The position numbers and the translations under genes are program-made. From Euperipatoides rowelli (taxonomy: Eukaryota > Onychophora > Udeonychophora > Euonychophora > Peripatopsidae), in assembly GCA_003024985.2 (NCBI GenBank), contig PXIH01S0012801.1: a DNA stretch of 10,190 bases. One strand, written 5' to 3'. The notes beneath the pieces are model-generated. The model did not search any database, had not been told where the DNA came from, and saw only the letters and a list, made by a program, of their open reading frames with translations. How positions within the stretch are numbered: the first letter of the stretch is position 1; every line of letters starts with the position of its first letter. Below are positions 1-7,531 of the stretch, in pieces.

Positions 1-365
1 AACTTGTCTATAACCTAGACAGAGGTTAAGAGTTGAATTTTATTATTTTATTTTACAAAGTTATAATGTATGCAATTCTAATTTTTGTATGCAATGTTTC
101 TATCTTCTTTCTCTCTATCTTGACCTTGAGTATGACCAGCCTAAAGCCTTCTGGATGCCGCCTGAAACAAAAGAATTATAAATCTCATCAAAGAAAGAAT
201 TGCACAGTAATTATGGACAATATTGAATCTAACCAAGCATTAGCTAGCTTCATCCTTTCCAAAAAACAGGATTACCAAACACTACAACTCAGCCTCCGAT
301 ATTTATTTCATTGTCGAAAAAAAAAAAGCTTACAGTTTTTCTCGCTTGGCGGAGCTCCTGTAATA

Positions 366-387
366 GTGACGTCACTTGGATTTGCAT
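366..387 (+). promoter_or_regulatory. CRE palindrome next to an octamer motif
   Basis: The palindrome GTGACGTCAC (366-375) contains the full cAMP-response element TGACGTCA, the binding site of CREB/ATF bZIP factors. Four bases later is ATTTGCAT (380-387), the exact octamer bound by Oct/POU proteins. The motifs are seen directly. A regulatory role is inference, because no transcription unit is identified nearby and single 8-mers can occur by chance in 10 kb. Confidence 0.2.
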
Positions 388-416
388 TACTAACAGATGA
401 CAGGTGTGGTAGGAAT

Positions 417-456
417 AGAAAAAAAAGGGGGGGGGGGAATGAAGAAGAAAAAAAAA
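417..456 (+). repeat. Homopurine low-complexity tract
   Basis: Forty bases of A and G with one interrupting T at 440. The tract contains eight A, then eleven G (427-437), then mixed GAA repeats and a nine-A run. Such tracts are slippage-prone and can form triplex DNA. They are also error-prone in sequencing, so the G-run length should not be trusted exactly. Confidence 0.7.
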
Positions 457-888
457 TATACTAAATAATATGCCTAGTATTAGAAATCAAAGAAAACCCT
501 GGCAACAGGTACGCCATTCTGCGATATGTCAGGTATCCCCCTTATTACCTATCACACAATTCAATAAAATGATTTGGAACAGTTCTATATTCTATAGTTT
601 CAACTTACCTGAAGCAATACTCCAGCCACATGCAGATCTATGCCGAGACTATGTTTAAAATAGTGGCAAGTGCCAAAAAATCATTGTCTCAGTACCTATG
701 TTAGCGTTGTCTTACGTTAATAAGTTGAACAATTCAAAGTAGTATCTACATGAACTAAACAAAGAGATGGTAATGTCTGTATTGGAGCAGCATACACACA
801 CCCGGATTTATATGATAAATAAAACACTTCTTTTAGTCAGATAAAAAAATTATCAATTACTATGATTGGCAAAAATATTAGAACAATA

Positions 889-1345
889 AATTCCAATTTG
901 GAATTGTAATAATGTTATGCATTTGGTTGAACAGTTAATATGATAGTTAAAATGTTGAACCTCAAAAAAAAACAAATAACACAAAACAGTAGTGATATTG
1001 CACACTGGGTGTAACGATTAATATAATCGCTAAAGTATTGAATTAACAAAAAAACAATAAATGCATAAAACAGTAATGATATTGGAATTGTAACAATGTT
1101 ATACATTTGGTTGAACAGTTAATGTGATAGTTAAAATGTTGAACCTCAAAAAAAACAATAAACACAAAACAGTAGTGATATTGCACACTGGGTATAACGA
1201 TTAATATAATCGCTAAAGTATTGAATCAACAAAAAAACAACAATAAATGCATAAAACAGTAATGATATTGTGCCCCTGATGTAACTACTAGTGTAAACGC
1301 CAAGGTATTGGGCACAAAAGAAATCAATAGGCACATAAACCTTTC
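889..1345. repeat. Tandem repeat, about 184-bp unit made of two related half-units
   Basis: Unit 1 (900-1083) and unit 2 (1084-1269) align almost base for base at an offset of 183-184 bp. Both carry TTGAACAGTTAAT, then CTCAAAAAAA, then ACAAAACAGTAGTGATATTG in the same order. Each unit is itself two diverged half-monomers of roughly 100 and 83 bp, both ending in an ACAGTARTGATATT-like block, which makes this a higher-order repeat. A fifth, more diverged half-monomer covers about 1270-1345. The second half of each unit carries a perfect hairpin, CGATTA-ATA-TAATCG. The array starts at a perfect 17-bp palindrome, AATTCCAATTTGGAATT (889-905). Similar minus-strand open frames at 915-1106 and 1146-1334 merely reflect the repetition. 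Confidence 0.85.
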
Positions 1346-2304
1346 AGGGTTGGATTCACCTTGTTCACTTGAACAGGGATATCAGTAACAACCAGAATAA
1401 CAAGATATACCCTGTAGTAGAAAAAAACAAAATTCATGTAGCTGCTAGCACTAGGACTACGATATGTGAGTACAACAAACTGGTTTCATGCACCCCACTC
1501 AATTATGCTCAACATATATGTAGTTATATATAAAAAAAAATAACCTCAAGTATATTTGTTTACAAGTGTCAACTAAAACATTGATTCAAACTAAATATAA
1601 ACAAAGTGATTAGTAGCAAATTATACCCACTGTAACATACAGTATGGTTTCTTTATATTCCGATAGACTATAACAAGCAATTAAACAAATTGAAACTTCA
1701 AATGTAATGCAAGTTACACTCTGATATTACAAATTAATGTAAGTATTCAGTAATAAATTTTACAATTTACAGTTATCTGGTATATAAGTCAAGCTTAAGT
1801 TATAATTATTTCGACTATAGGTATGCATACCTTAGCTAATGTTAACTCAATGGTACCATTAATTCTATTGGGATATAAAGTAATCGGTTTACCTGTTCAG
1901 GACTGGCCACGTCAAAGATTCCTTAAGAGGTACACATAAAATTATTCCGTAGGTGGATGGCTATAGGAGTAAGGACTGCATTCTGGTTTACATACAATAA
2001 CTCGAATTAGAACATTTTTTTTTCTTGAGGTTACTAGTATTTGGCAGCAAATGTTATTCAGAACCATTGGCTACATCGAGTATGTCTGTCTTTTTGGTTT
2101 AGGTTGCTTACGCAATGACCAGCAAATTTCTATAACGCAGCTTCTCTGGACGACTTAACTTCTACCATCTAGTAGTACAATTGTTCTTTTGCCCGAAAAT
2201 GCTAAAATAACGAAGTGTCTGGCGATCTATATGGAACTTTTAATCGCAGTCAATCGTGTACTGTAGCAACATTGATAATTGCACGCTAGCTACTTCCAAC
2301 AGTG
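1346..2304. other. Non-coding stretch, nothing recognised
   Basis: AT-rich, apparently unique sequence with short A runs such as 1530-1540. No open frame of useful length, no tRNA-like fold and no transposon terminus is evident by eye. Confidence 0.5.
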
Positions 2305-2312
2305 TATAAAAG
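2305..2312 (+). promoter_or_regulatory. TATA-box-like TATAAAAG
   Basis: An exact TATAAAAG stands at the start of a stretch (2305-2700) that looks less AT-rich than the DNA before it. A start site would be expected about 30 bases downstream, near 2335, but no convincing initiator or protein-coding exon follows. The frames at 2302-2520 and 2472-2654 resemble no known protein. About one such match is expected by chance in a window of this size. Confidence 0.15.
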
Positions 2313-2639
2313 TAAAGGACTTCCACTGAAATTCTGCGAGCATGCTTTCGCACATTACTTCGCTCTTATAGCTCTGCACACAATCTGGGAACTTATATGC
2401 ACTCACATTGAACTACAGAACTGGATGCCAGCAGGTTTTGTAACCAAGTCCCAGAAAGGACCTCCGCCATATTGCTTCGTTTTACAAAAATGGATAGATG
2501 GTTGTTTGTTCGATGTGTGACCATAATTTTAAGACTTGTTTTGACGCTCACAATCACTCAACTTCTCATAGTATTTGTTAGTGTGTCACACAGATGTGAT
2601 TTAAGTCAGAATCCTTTCAAACAGCGTAATCTATTTACC

Positions 2640-2770
2640 ATTTTTGAAGGCTAGTCATATCCATGCAGCCATGAGTCGCTACGCCATTTCGCGCTCGTTT
2701 TCCTTTTGTTTTCTATCCCGCTCACGTGATCACATCCGCAACATCAGCAAATTTATCACCAATGGCAGGA
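2640..2770 (-). promoter_or_regulatory. Candidate TATA-less promoter: CCAAT, E-box and YY1-like motifs
   Basis: Read leftwards, an inverted CCAAT box (2759-2763, NF-Y type) is followed by the palindromic E-box TCACGTGA (2722-2729, USF/Myc-family site), then a GAAATGGCG element (2683-2691) resembling a YY1 site. The spacing of about 75 bp from CCAAT to the YY1-like motif resembles housekeeping promoters. This short stretch has about eight CpGs in 100 bp, unusual for the surrounding AT-rich DNA. The two ATGs that follow on the minus strand open only 2- and 5-codon frames, so any transcript would need splicing or would be non-coding. The motifs are seen; the promoter function is inferred. Confidence 0.25.
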
Positions 2771-2883
2771 AATAACCATAAGTTTATTGCGTTATCATTT
2801 ATAACAAACACCACAACAAATAAATGTTTTAATTACAACAAAAATTAACCAAAAGTATACATCGTTATTACTATTAATTAACA

Positions 2884-3295
2884 TGTAACAAAATACTAAA
2901 CTATCTATGTTAATACAGTATTCTTTTCAGTATCAGGCATTGCCTAAAATCTTTTAGGTGTCGCTGCCTCCTGGACTACGTAAACATCTGAATGCGTGTA
3001 TGCTGAAACAACAGACAATACGATTGTAATTGACCAAAGAGTTTTAACACTTCAAAAGTTATTAAATAGAAGTAATGAAAGAATAGAAGTGTTCGTCAAA
3101 GTTAAAATCGCTCTATTTACTTAATTAAAATAAATCGCAATAAATATATGTTACGACTACAATTCATAACTAAAACAACAAGGGTTGGCAATACAAATAC
3201 AGACTTATTGAAACATCAATGCAACAGGTAGGTGCATGTGTGGTATTTGCGGCATCACCATGAAAATGGTACATTGATGAATCACAAATAGCACA
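2884..3295 (-). repeat. 3' LTR of the gypsy-type element
   Basis: Positions 2898-3295 (398 bp) match 7529-7932 in the same orientation with 13 substitutions and one 6-bp gap by my count. On the minus strand the repeat begins TGTGCTATTTG at 3295. Extending 14 bases past the shared part to 2884 gives an end reading TGTTACA, so the unit would have the TG...CA ends typical of LTRs. No target-site duplication is found when the flank at 2884 is compared with the flank at 7933. No AATAAA occurs inside the LTR on the minus strand. One lies just outside it, around 3301-3306, in an AATAATAATAAAG run where the polypurine tract would be expected. Confidence 0.75.
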
Positions 3296-3336
3296 ATAAC
3301 ACTTTATTATTATTATTCACCAATAACCAGACATGC

Positions 3337-3981
3337 CTAACTACCCCTGCAATTACAATTTTCGGCCCGCCAGTGTCTATAGCATCTTCTTGTTAGCTTA
3401 TTCTTACTCCTTGTATTGTATGGGTGTTTCACTACAACCATAGGCTTACCTTCAGATAAAGGTATCTCTGGGTCAATAGGCGTTCCCTACGGCTTACCTC
3501 TAGGGGATGGGACGATTTCCTGTGAAGTTTCTCCACGATTAATATCACTTGATGTTTCTAACTGCGTTGTTTCTTCGCCCTCCTCAGCAGTTGTTTCCGG
3601 ATTCACATCGGGTGCTGAGTCTAATATGTTAGAGATGTTATAAGGTTCTTCCTGGACCAACGTTGCTCTGTAGAATGGGCGTAGCCATTCCATGTGTACT
3701 CTTTTTACTAAGGGGGTGTCACTTTCATCGCTTTCCAACCCAATGTCATATTCGACCCTGGATATGATCTTCTTTACCTGGTATGGCCCATCATAGGTGA
3801 ATTGGAACCCGTGTCTCCGCGTCTTGCACAGTTTGATCGACCGGTACAATACCAGGCCTCCCACATCATATTTGGGAAGCACTCTGCTTCTATTGATGTA
3901 TGCATTGCGTTTATTGCGTGATGATTCCTCAAACTCCCATGCGATTTCTTGCACCTCGTGCAACCTCTTGCAGGTTGTCAA
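3337..3981 (-). pseudogene. pol: Integrase C-terminal domain (GPY module) and pol C-terminal tail
   Basis: This frame holds the integrase C-terminal part. A basic, coiled-coil-like segment (EIAWEFEESSRNKR) is followed by a V-G-x-L-V-L-Y-R stretch, the DGPY signature of the GPY/F module (3783-3789), and VHMEWLRPFY, the counterpart of the usual H-x-x-x-L-K-P-Y segment. In gypsy integrases this domain binds DNA and guides target choice. An acidic tail rich in E, T and S follows. A TAG at 3487-3489 interrupts the frame, but it stays open behind the stop to another TAG at 3337-3339. That last part includes HPYNTRSKN, like the YNLRS-type motif at the end of many gypsy pol proteins, so the ancestral end was probably at 3337, about 40 bp before the LTR. 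The frame differs from the preceding fragment and overlaps it at 3929-3981. Confidence 0.85.
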
Positions 3982-4237
3982 TGAATTGTTCAGGCGGTCC
4001 CATCTCCAGGGGGTGCACCTCGTAAAAGTGCCACTCTAGAAAATGCTTGTTTTCACCAAATGTTAACACATTAGGGGACATGTTCAGGCTACTGTGATGA
4101 GCGTTATTGTGGGAGAATTGCACAAGGTGCGTCCTGTCGGACCATGATTTTCCAGAGTTACAGCACAACAGTTGCTTCTCCCTATTCATACGCTCTACCA
4201 TACCATTCGTCGGATGGTATGGCGAGGAAACAGTGTT
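3929..4237 (-). pseudogene. pol: Integrase core, distal part with the catalytic Glu
   Basis: This is the direct in-frame continuation of the integrase core after the TAA at 4238-4240. It begins with SSPYHPTNGMVERMNR, the gypsy integrase signature usually written P-Y-H-P-Q-T-N-G-x-x-E-R. The catalytic Glu of the DDE triad is at 4193-4195. The Gln normally found before T-N-G is missing. Counting the stop codon, 33 positions separate the second Asp (511 of the preceding fragment) from this Glu, close to the usual 35. An H-N-N-A-H-H-S-S-L segment and an N-M-S-P-N-V-L-T-F-G segment follow, the latter matching the usual S-P-x-x-L-x-F-G block. The frame ends in a stop at 3929 after a frameshift near 3950-3975 into the next fragment. 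Confidence 0.85.
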
Positions 4238-5827
4238 TTATCTTAAGGATGGTGCATGCTTGGGAAAATACATTTGATCGGAATTACTTCCGCGATCGGA
4301 TATAATGCATTCGGGAACCCCGAAAATCATGATGTAGTTTTTCTCTAAATTGATGAGAACTTCTTTAGTTTTCAACGATTTCATCAAACAGTGCACCACG
4401 TACCTAGTGAACATATCCACAATTGTTAAGATGTACCTATGCCCACTATGGGAGGTAACCATGGGACCTATAATATCTATTGCTATCTTGCTACCATGAT
4501 GCGTGGGTTTTACGAAATCCATGACCTCTATTTTTTTTCTCGGTGGGCTGTAGCGTTGCCAAACTTCACATATCTGCAAATACTCCTTTACATCTCTCCT
4601 GAAAGTGTCGCAAAAGTAATTACCGAGCAAAATTGTACATGTGGTCGAATAACCGGTCTGATTTACCCATTTTGACTGGTGGACACTATTCGCCACTTGT
4701 TTGCGTAATTTTAAGGGCATGTATATGGCATGTATCTTTACATCCTTCTTGGGGGATATATTGACTATACCTTTGGCGAACACCCCTTTTTCTCCGTTCT
4801 GGTACAATCTTACTCCTGGTAGGTAATCCGGCTCCTGGGATAGAATCGACCCATTCTGTAGGAAATCCTTCATCTGAATATCTTCATCTTGTGTGGCCTT
4901 TATTAGTTCATGAGGTACCATCCTACTGGTCTCCACTTCTTTAGCTCTAATGGCCAATACTTGGGGTATGATATCCTTTTCGGTTGAACGCCCCTCATCC
5001 GTCATGGCAGGTTGGTCACTCCTGCTGGTTTCACCTTGTAATCTCCCTCTAAGGGCCAGTTCATGGGCAATGTTGTTGCCAGCATTGTCGGCATGCCCAG
5101 GAGTGTGCTTCCAGGTCACATCCACTAGGGACATCAGGTGATCAATGCATTTAAATTCGGATTCATTTTCTATAGGTTTATTGCGGGCCGAGATCCGCCC
5201 GATTTCTACCCAGCGTGGCAGATTCTGGGTGATGTTCTCCACCACGTATTTACTATCGGACACTATTACCAATTTCTCAATGCGAGCCACATTGGCCATC
5301 TTCATCGCACATATCACTGCGGCCATTTCAGCTCGGTTGTTAGTGTTGCAGTGTTCTTCATGACCTGCATAATCGAGTTCGCACCCTTCCCAATGGACTC
5401 CCACACCTGACCGAGCCTGCGGTAACCCATTTCCAACACAGCTCCCATCAGTATAGGCCACAGCGGATCCTTCGGTGATAGTCACCTCAGCATCAGCCAC
5501 ATAATCCTCCCACATTTGCAAGATACTAGTGATGGCATTGTTCTCTTTGTTGTACAAGAAATTTGGGGAATATTTAGCTATCTTCGTAAGCCAGTCTGTG
5601 ACATGCGTGTTGCCGTCCCTCAGCCCCCTGAGGTATTCAACCGCTTTTCGTTTGGTGTAAACATCAACATCATATCCCACAATCAGATGATGGTAATGCT
5701 CGAGAACTGAAATCACGGCCAGAGCATGTTTTTCGAGGGTGTTATAGTTTCTTTGGGCCCTGGTTAAGCTTTTTTGAGTAATATCCCAAAAGGTGATGTT
5801 CAGAATCCTGACCCTGTTCCAGAACAC
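4238..5827 (-). pseudogene. pol: Pol fragment: gypsy RNase H end, second RNase H, integrase zinc finger and core
   Basis: At 529 codons this is the longest open pol piece. Residues 1-22 are probably out-of-frame read-through, since genuine similarity starts around residue 23 (RAQRNYNTLEKHAL). Residues 23-95 are the C-terminal half of the gypsy RNase H. Residues 121-262 form a complete second RNase H (separate entry). A linker of about 80 residues has no motif I recognise. Residues 340-425 match the integrase zinc-binding region, but the HHCC set reads H383, Y393, C420, W423, so two ligands appear lost. Residues 445-529 are the integrase core, with catalytic D451 (AIDIIGP) and D511 (IISDRGSN). 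The frame stops at TAA 4238-4240 before the catalytic Glu, which lies in the same frame just beyond. A mature enzyme would join element DNA to the host chromosome in the nucleus. Confidence 0.9.
5042..5467 (-). pseudogene. Second, RNase H1-like domain between gypsy RNase H and integrase
   Basis: Residues 121-262 of the pol fragment at 4238-5827 show the ordered signatures of RNase H1-type nucleases, which cut the RNA of RNA-DNA hybrids. These are YTDGSCVGNG with D127, TNNRAEM with E167, VSDSKYV with D191, an N-K-P segment (216-218), VTWKHTPGHADNAGN with the catalytic-loop His at 241 or 245, and then NNIAHELALRG. In the last motif the fourth acidic residue, usually Asp, is His255, a change possible by one base. 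The domain aligns far better with cellular RNase H1 than with the gypsy RNase H upstream. It is therefore an added domain, not a duplication of the first one. Retroviruses and plant Tat elements are known parallels. The domain reading is strong; its evolutionary source is not determinable here. Confidence 0.9.
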
Positions 5828-6012
5828 CCATTAGGGCTGAACTGGACACTTGTATTGATACGACAAATTTATGGGTGTAGTCAGGCTAGTGTAAGATCGG
5901 TTTTTTGCTTAGCTTTCGTTGGATCTCATTTAAAGCTGCACTATGCTTTGGCTGCCAGTCAAGTTTATTTTTCCCAGCAGACAATAAATCCGTCAGATGA
6001 GATGCCACATGT
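5550..6012 (-). pseudogene. pol: Gypsy-type RNase H (tether-like), catalytic residues lost
   Basis: This segment joins RT to the second RNase H and spans two frames. From about 6008 to 5760 the frame gives SHLTDLL, a K-L-D-W-Q-P-K stretch and K-K-P-I-L, typical of the RT connection and start of gypsy RNase H. It is interrupted by TAG 5886-5888. After a frame change near 5760, in the GGGCCC of the minus strand, it continues into RNYNTLEKHALAV at residues 26-38 of the next fragment. Aligned to the usual T-D-A-S motif, the first catalytic Asp is Gln (codon 5850-5852). The Glu in TLEKHAL is kept. The Asp of the T-D-H-K motif is Lys (codon 5651-5653). This domain therefore looks inactive as a nuclease and may have been structural only, like the retroviral connection domain. 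Confidence 0.75.
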
Positions 6013-6381
6013 GAGTGCCGGCAGGAACTTTGTGTAGAAATTGACCTTTCCGAGATAACTCCTCAGCTGTTTAAGCGTGCTGGGTGGTTCCAATAGTGCC
6101 AGTGCTTCTATGTTGTTGTTCGAGGGAGTGAATCTCCCGTTTCGTAATGTGTGACCCAGGAAGTCCACTTCCTTTACTAGGAAACAACTTTTTTTGGTGT
6201 TTATTTGAATGTTCTCCTCAGCAAATTTCNTCAGGACGGCTGCCAATATCTTCAGATGTTCCGCTACTGTGTTGGTTGCGATCAAAACGTCATCTTGGTA
6301 GGCGATGAGTGATTCACCCAACAGATCTCTGAGCAGTGTTTCCATCACCATCTGGAAAAATATTCCGCTATTCGCTGCCCC
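5965..6381 (-). pseudogene. pol: Reverse transcriptase, palm with YQDD and thumb
   Basis: This fragment continues RT after a one-base frame change near the CCCC at 6378-6381. It begins with NGAANSGIFFQMVMETLL, the counterpart of the usual F-G-x-x-N-A-P-x-x-F-Q block. The polymerase motif YQDDVLIAT carries the two catalytic Asp residues (6292-6294 and 6289-6291). FLGH, the primer-grip-like G-R-F segment and LRSYLGKVNFYTKFLPA (the usual L-x-S-F-L-G-L-x-N-Y-Y-R-x-F) follow. RT copies the element RNA into DNA. The ambiguous base at 6230 makes one residue unreadable after AAVL. The final 14 residues before the stop at 5965 are off-frame, because similarity shifts to another frame near 6008. Gln in Y-x-D-D is less usual than Leu in gypsy elements but fits the open position. 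Confidence 0.9.
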
Positions 6382-7189
6382 ATTGGCATTCTCCTATACT
6401 GGTACTTGCCGAAAGGGGTCCTAAAAGCGAAATAACGTCAAGATGAGGGAGGTAGCAGAACTTGGTGGTAACCATTTCGTAGGTCTATGTTGCTAAACCA
6501 CTTCTTCCCCTGAAGGTTATTGAATGTCTCGTTGATGCGGAAAATGGGGTAGTCAATTTTGACTGTACGGGAATTTATGGTTGTCGCATCGAGTACTAAT
6601 CTGACATCCCCATTCTTCTTTTGCCTCGCAAACATGGGGATGTTCCAGGGATTGGAACTCCTCTCGATAACTCCACTCTTTATGTATTCATCTAGTTTTT
6701 GTTTGAAAAGGTTCCTAAGTTTTACAAGGACCTGATACTGCGGTAACTTAATGGGAGTTTCATCAGTCAGTTCCACTTTGTGTTCGAACCCTTTGATGAC
6801 ACCCAGTGTAGGTGTATCTGGTATGAAAACCAACCTGTAGGCAACACACATGTCGATCAAGTCTGTCAAGTCCCTCCCCAAAGCATGAGATTGTCTCTTT
6901 ACATTATCGAGAAAATCCTCGAGGTCTCAGTTAGTTGAGTCTTTTACCACTGAGACGATCAACATCTTGGCTGTTTCCTCCCCGATAGACATCCCTTGTT
7001 CATGAATAGGGGCATCAGCACCACTAAAATCTCTGTATTCATCATGGACTTTCTCTTCAATTATGTTTCTTTCTGCAAATAACTTATCTGGCCTTCTCCC
7101 CGGCAGGGATATTTTCTCAAGGTAATCGCTCTATTCTGCATCCGACATGTACCTTGCTTGAATGACATCTACTGATAGTGGGTGACCAG
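6378..7189 (-). pseudogene. pol: Protease-RT linker and reverse transcriptase fingers/palm
   Basis: One frame covers this stretch with three internal stops: TAG 7131-7133, TGA 6927-6929 and TGA 6438-6440. The first 90 or so codons form a variable linker without recognised motifs. From about 6785 the RT domain is clear: FEHKVELTDETPIK, a G-V-I-E-R-S-S-N-P-W segment, KKNGDVRLVLDATTIN (the usual K-D-G-x-x-R-x-x-x-D-x-R-x-L-N), then WFSNIDLRNGYHQV with the first catalytic Asp at 6483-6485. Beyond TGA 6438 the frame continues as RYFAFRTPFGKYQYRRMPMG, the usual T-P-F-G-x-Y-x-x-x-x-M-P-F-G block, and then shifts near 6380. The DATTIN version instead of D-Y-R-x-L-N resembles only some gypsy lineages, but I cannot assign one. 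Confidence 0.9.
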
Positions 7190-7531
7190 TTACTGGTTCC
7201 AGTTCAGCAACATGCTGATTTCTTTGTCCCGATAGTTCATGACTGCATCGTTTGCTATGAGGAAGTCTATGCCCATGATAGCATTGTATCCGAGCAGTTC
7301 ACTTTGTAACAAGTGGAAGGTGTGGATAAATTGGTTGTTGCCTCTGGCAAGGGTGAAATACAGGTCTATGGCTTCGGTCAACATTGATTTGCTGTTCAGG
7401 GTGCTTATTATCTTTATAGGTTTTCTGCTAACAACTTTCTGTTGGAGTCCCAGAGTGCTCACAGTGTCATGGCTTATCAGACATAGGTCTGTCGCTGGGT
7501 CCAACAGGCATTTAAGCACTCTCCCACAAAA
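7190..7531 (-). pseudogene. pro: Retropepsin-like aspartic protease, N-terminally truncated
   Basis: The frame is open from a stop inside the LTR (7532-7534) to TAA 7190-7192. It has no ATG before the active site, so it is a fragment. VLKCLLDPATDLCLIS matches the retropepsin active-site block, usually L-L-D-T/S-G-A-x-x-x-x-I-S. The Asp (7499-7501) is kept, but T/S-G is replaced by P-A. About 75 residues later IMGIDFL matches the second conserved block, I-L-G-x-D-F-L. The enzyme normally works as a dimer and cuts Gag and Pol polyproteins inside the particle. The flap and the following strands seem present. The frame then passes by a shift near 7190 into the RT linker. The region that should precede it (gag, nucleocapsid) is missing, and the LTR abuts directly. 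Confidence 0.8.

Larger units (their letters stand above)
1..888. other. AT-rich non-coding stretch, no supported gene
   Basis: No protein family is recognisable here. The longest open frame (33-464, +, 143 codons) runs through an A run and an 11-base G run (427-437). Its predicted product begins with a hydrophobic AT-rich stretch and ends in runs of K, G and E, as expected from translated low-complexity DNA. A second frame (470-658) is also featureless. Visible local features are a CRE palindrome and octamer (366-387) and a purine-rich tract (417-456). An exon of a spliced gene cannot be excluded, but nothing supports one. Confidence 0.5.

Noticed and set aside
33-464. 143-codon open frame on the plus strand
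   Set aside because: Low-complexity product driven by A and G runs, with no recognisable domain; its length is plausible by chance in AT-rich DNA.
915-1334. Two similar minus-strand open frames suggesting duplicated small membrane proteins
   Set aside because: They are the same tandem-repeat sequence read twice; the hydrophobic product comes from A-rich repeat DNA, not from a gene family.
889-1345. Possible CRISPR-like array
   Set aside because: The repeats are long, diverged and contiguous, with no unique spacers of constant length, and the DNA is eukaryotic.
2302-2654. Two overlapping plus-strand frames downstream of a TATA-like box
   Set aside because: No similarity to a known protein, no codon signature, and the frames overlap each other; kept only as a weak promoter note.
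3296-3336. env gene between integrase and 3' LTR
   Set aside because: Only about 40 bp separate the last pol stop from the LTR, so there is no room for one.
3416-5710. Several plus-strand open frames of 60-90 codons across the element
   Set aside because: All are antisense shadows of the minus-strand pol domains.
7190-7190. Programmed ribosomal frameshift between protease and RT
   Set aside because: The shift is -1, but no slippery heptamer was recognised and a TAG follows within 60 bases in the new frame; mutation is simpler.
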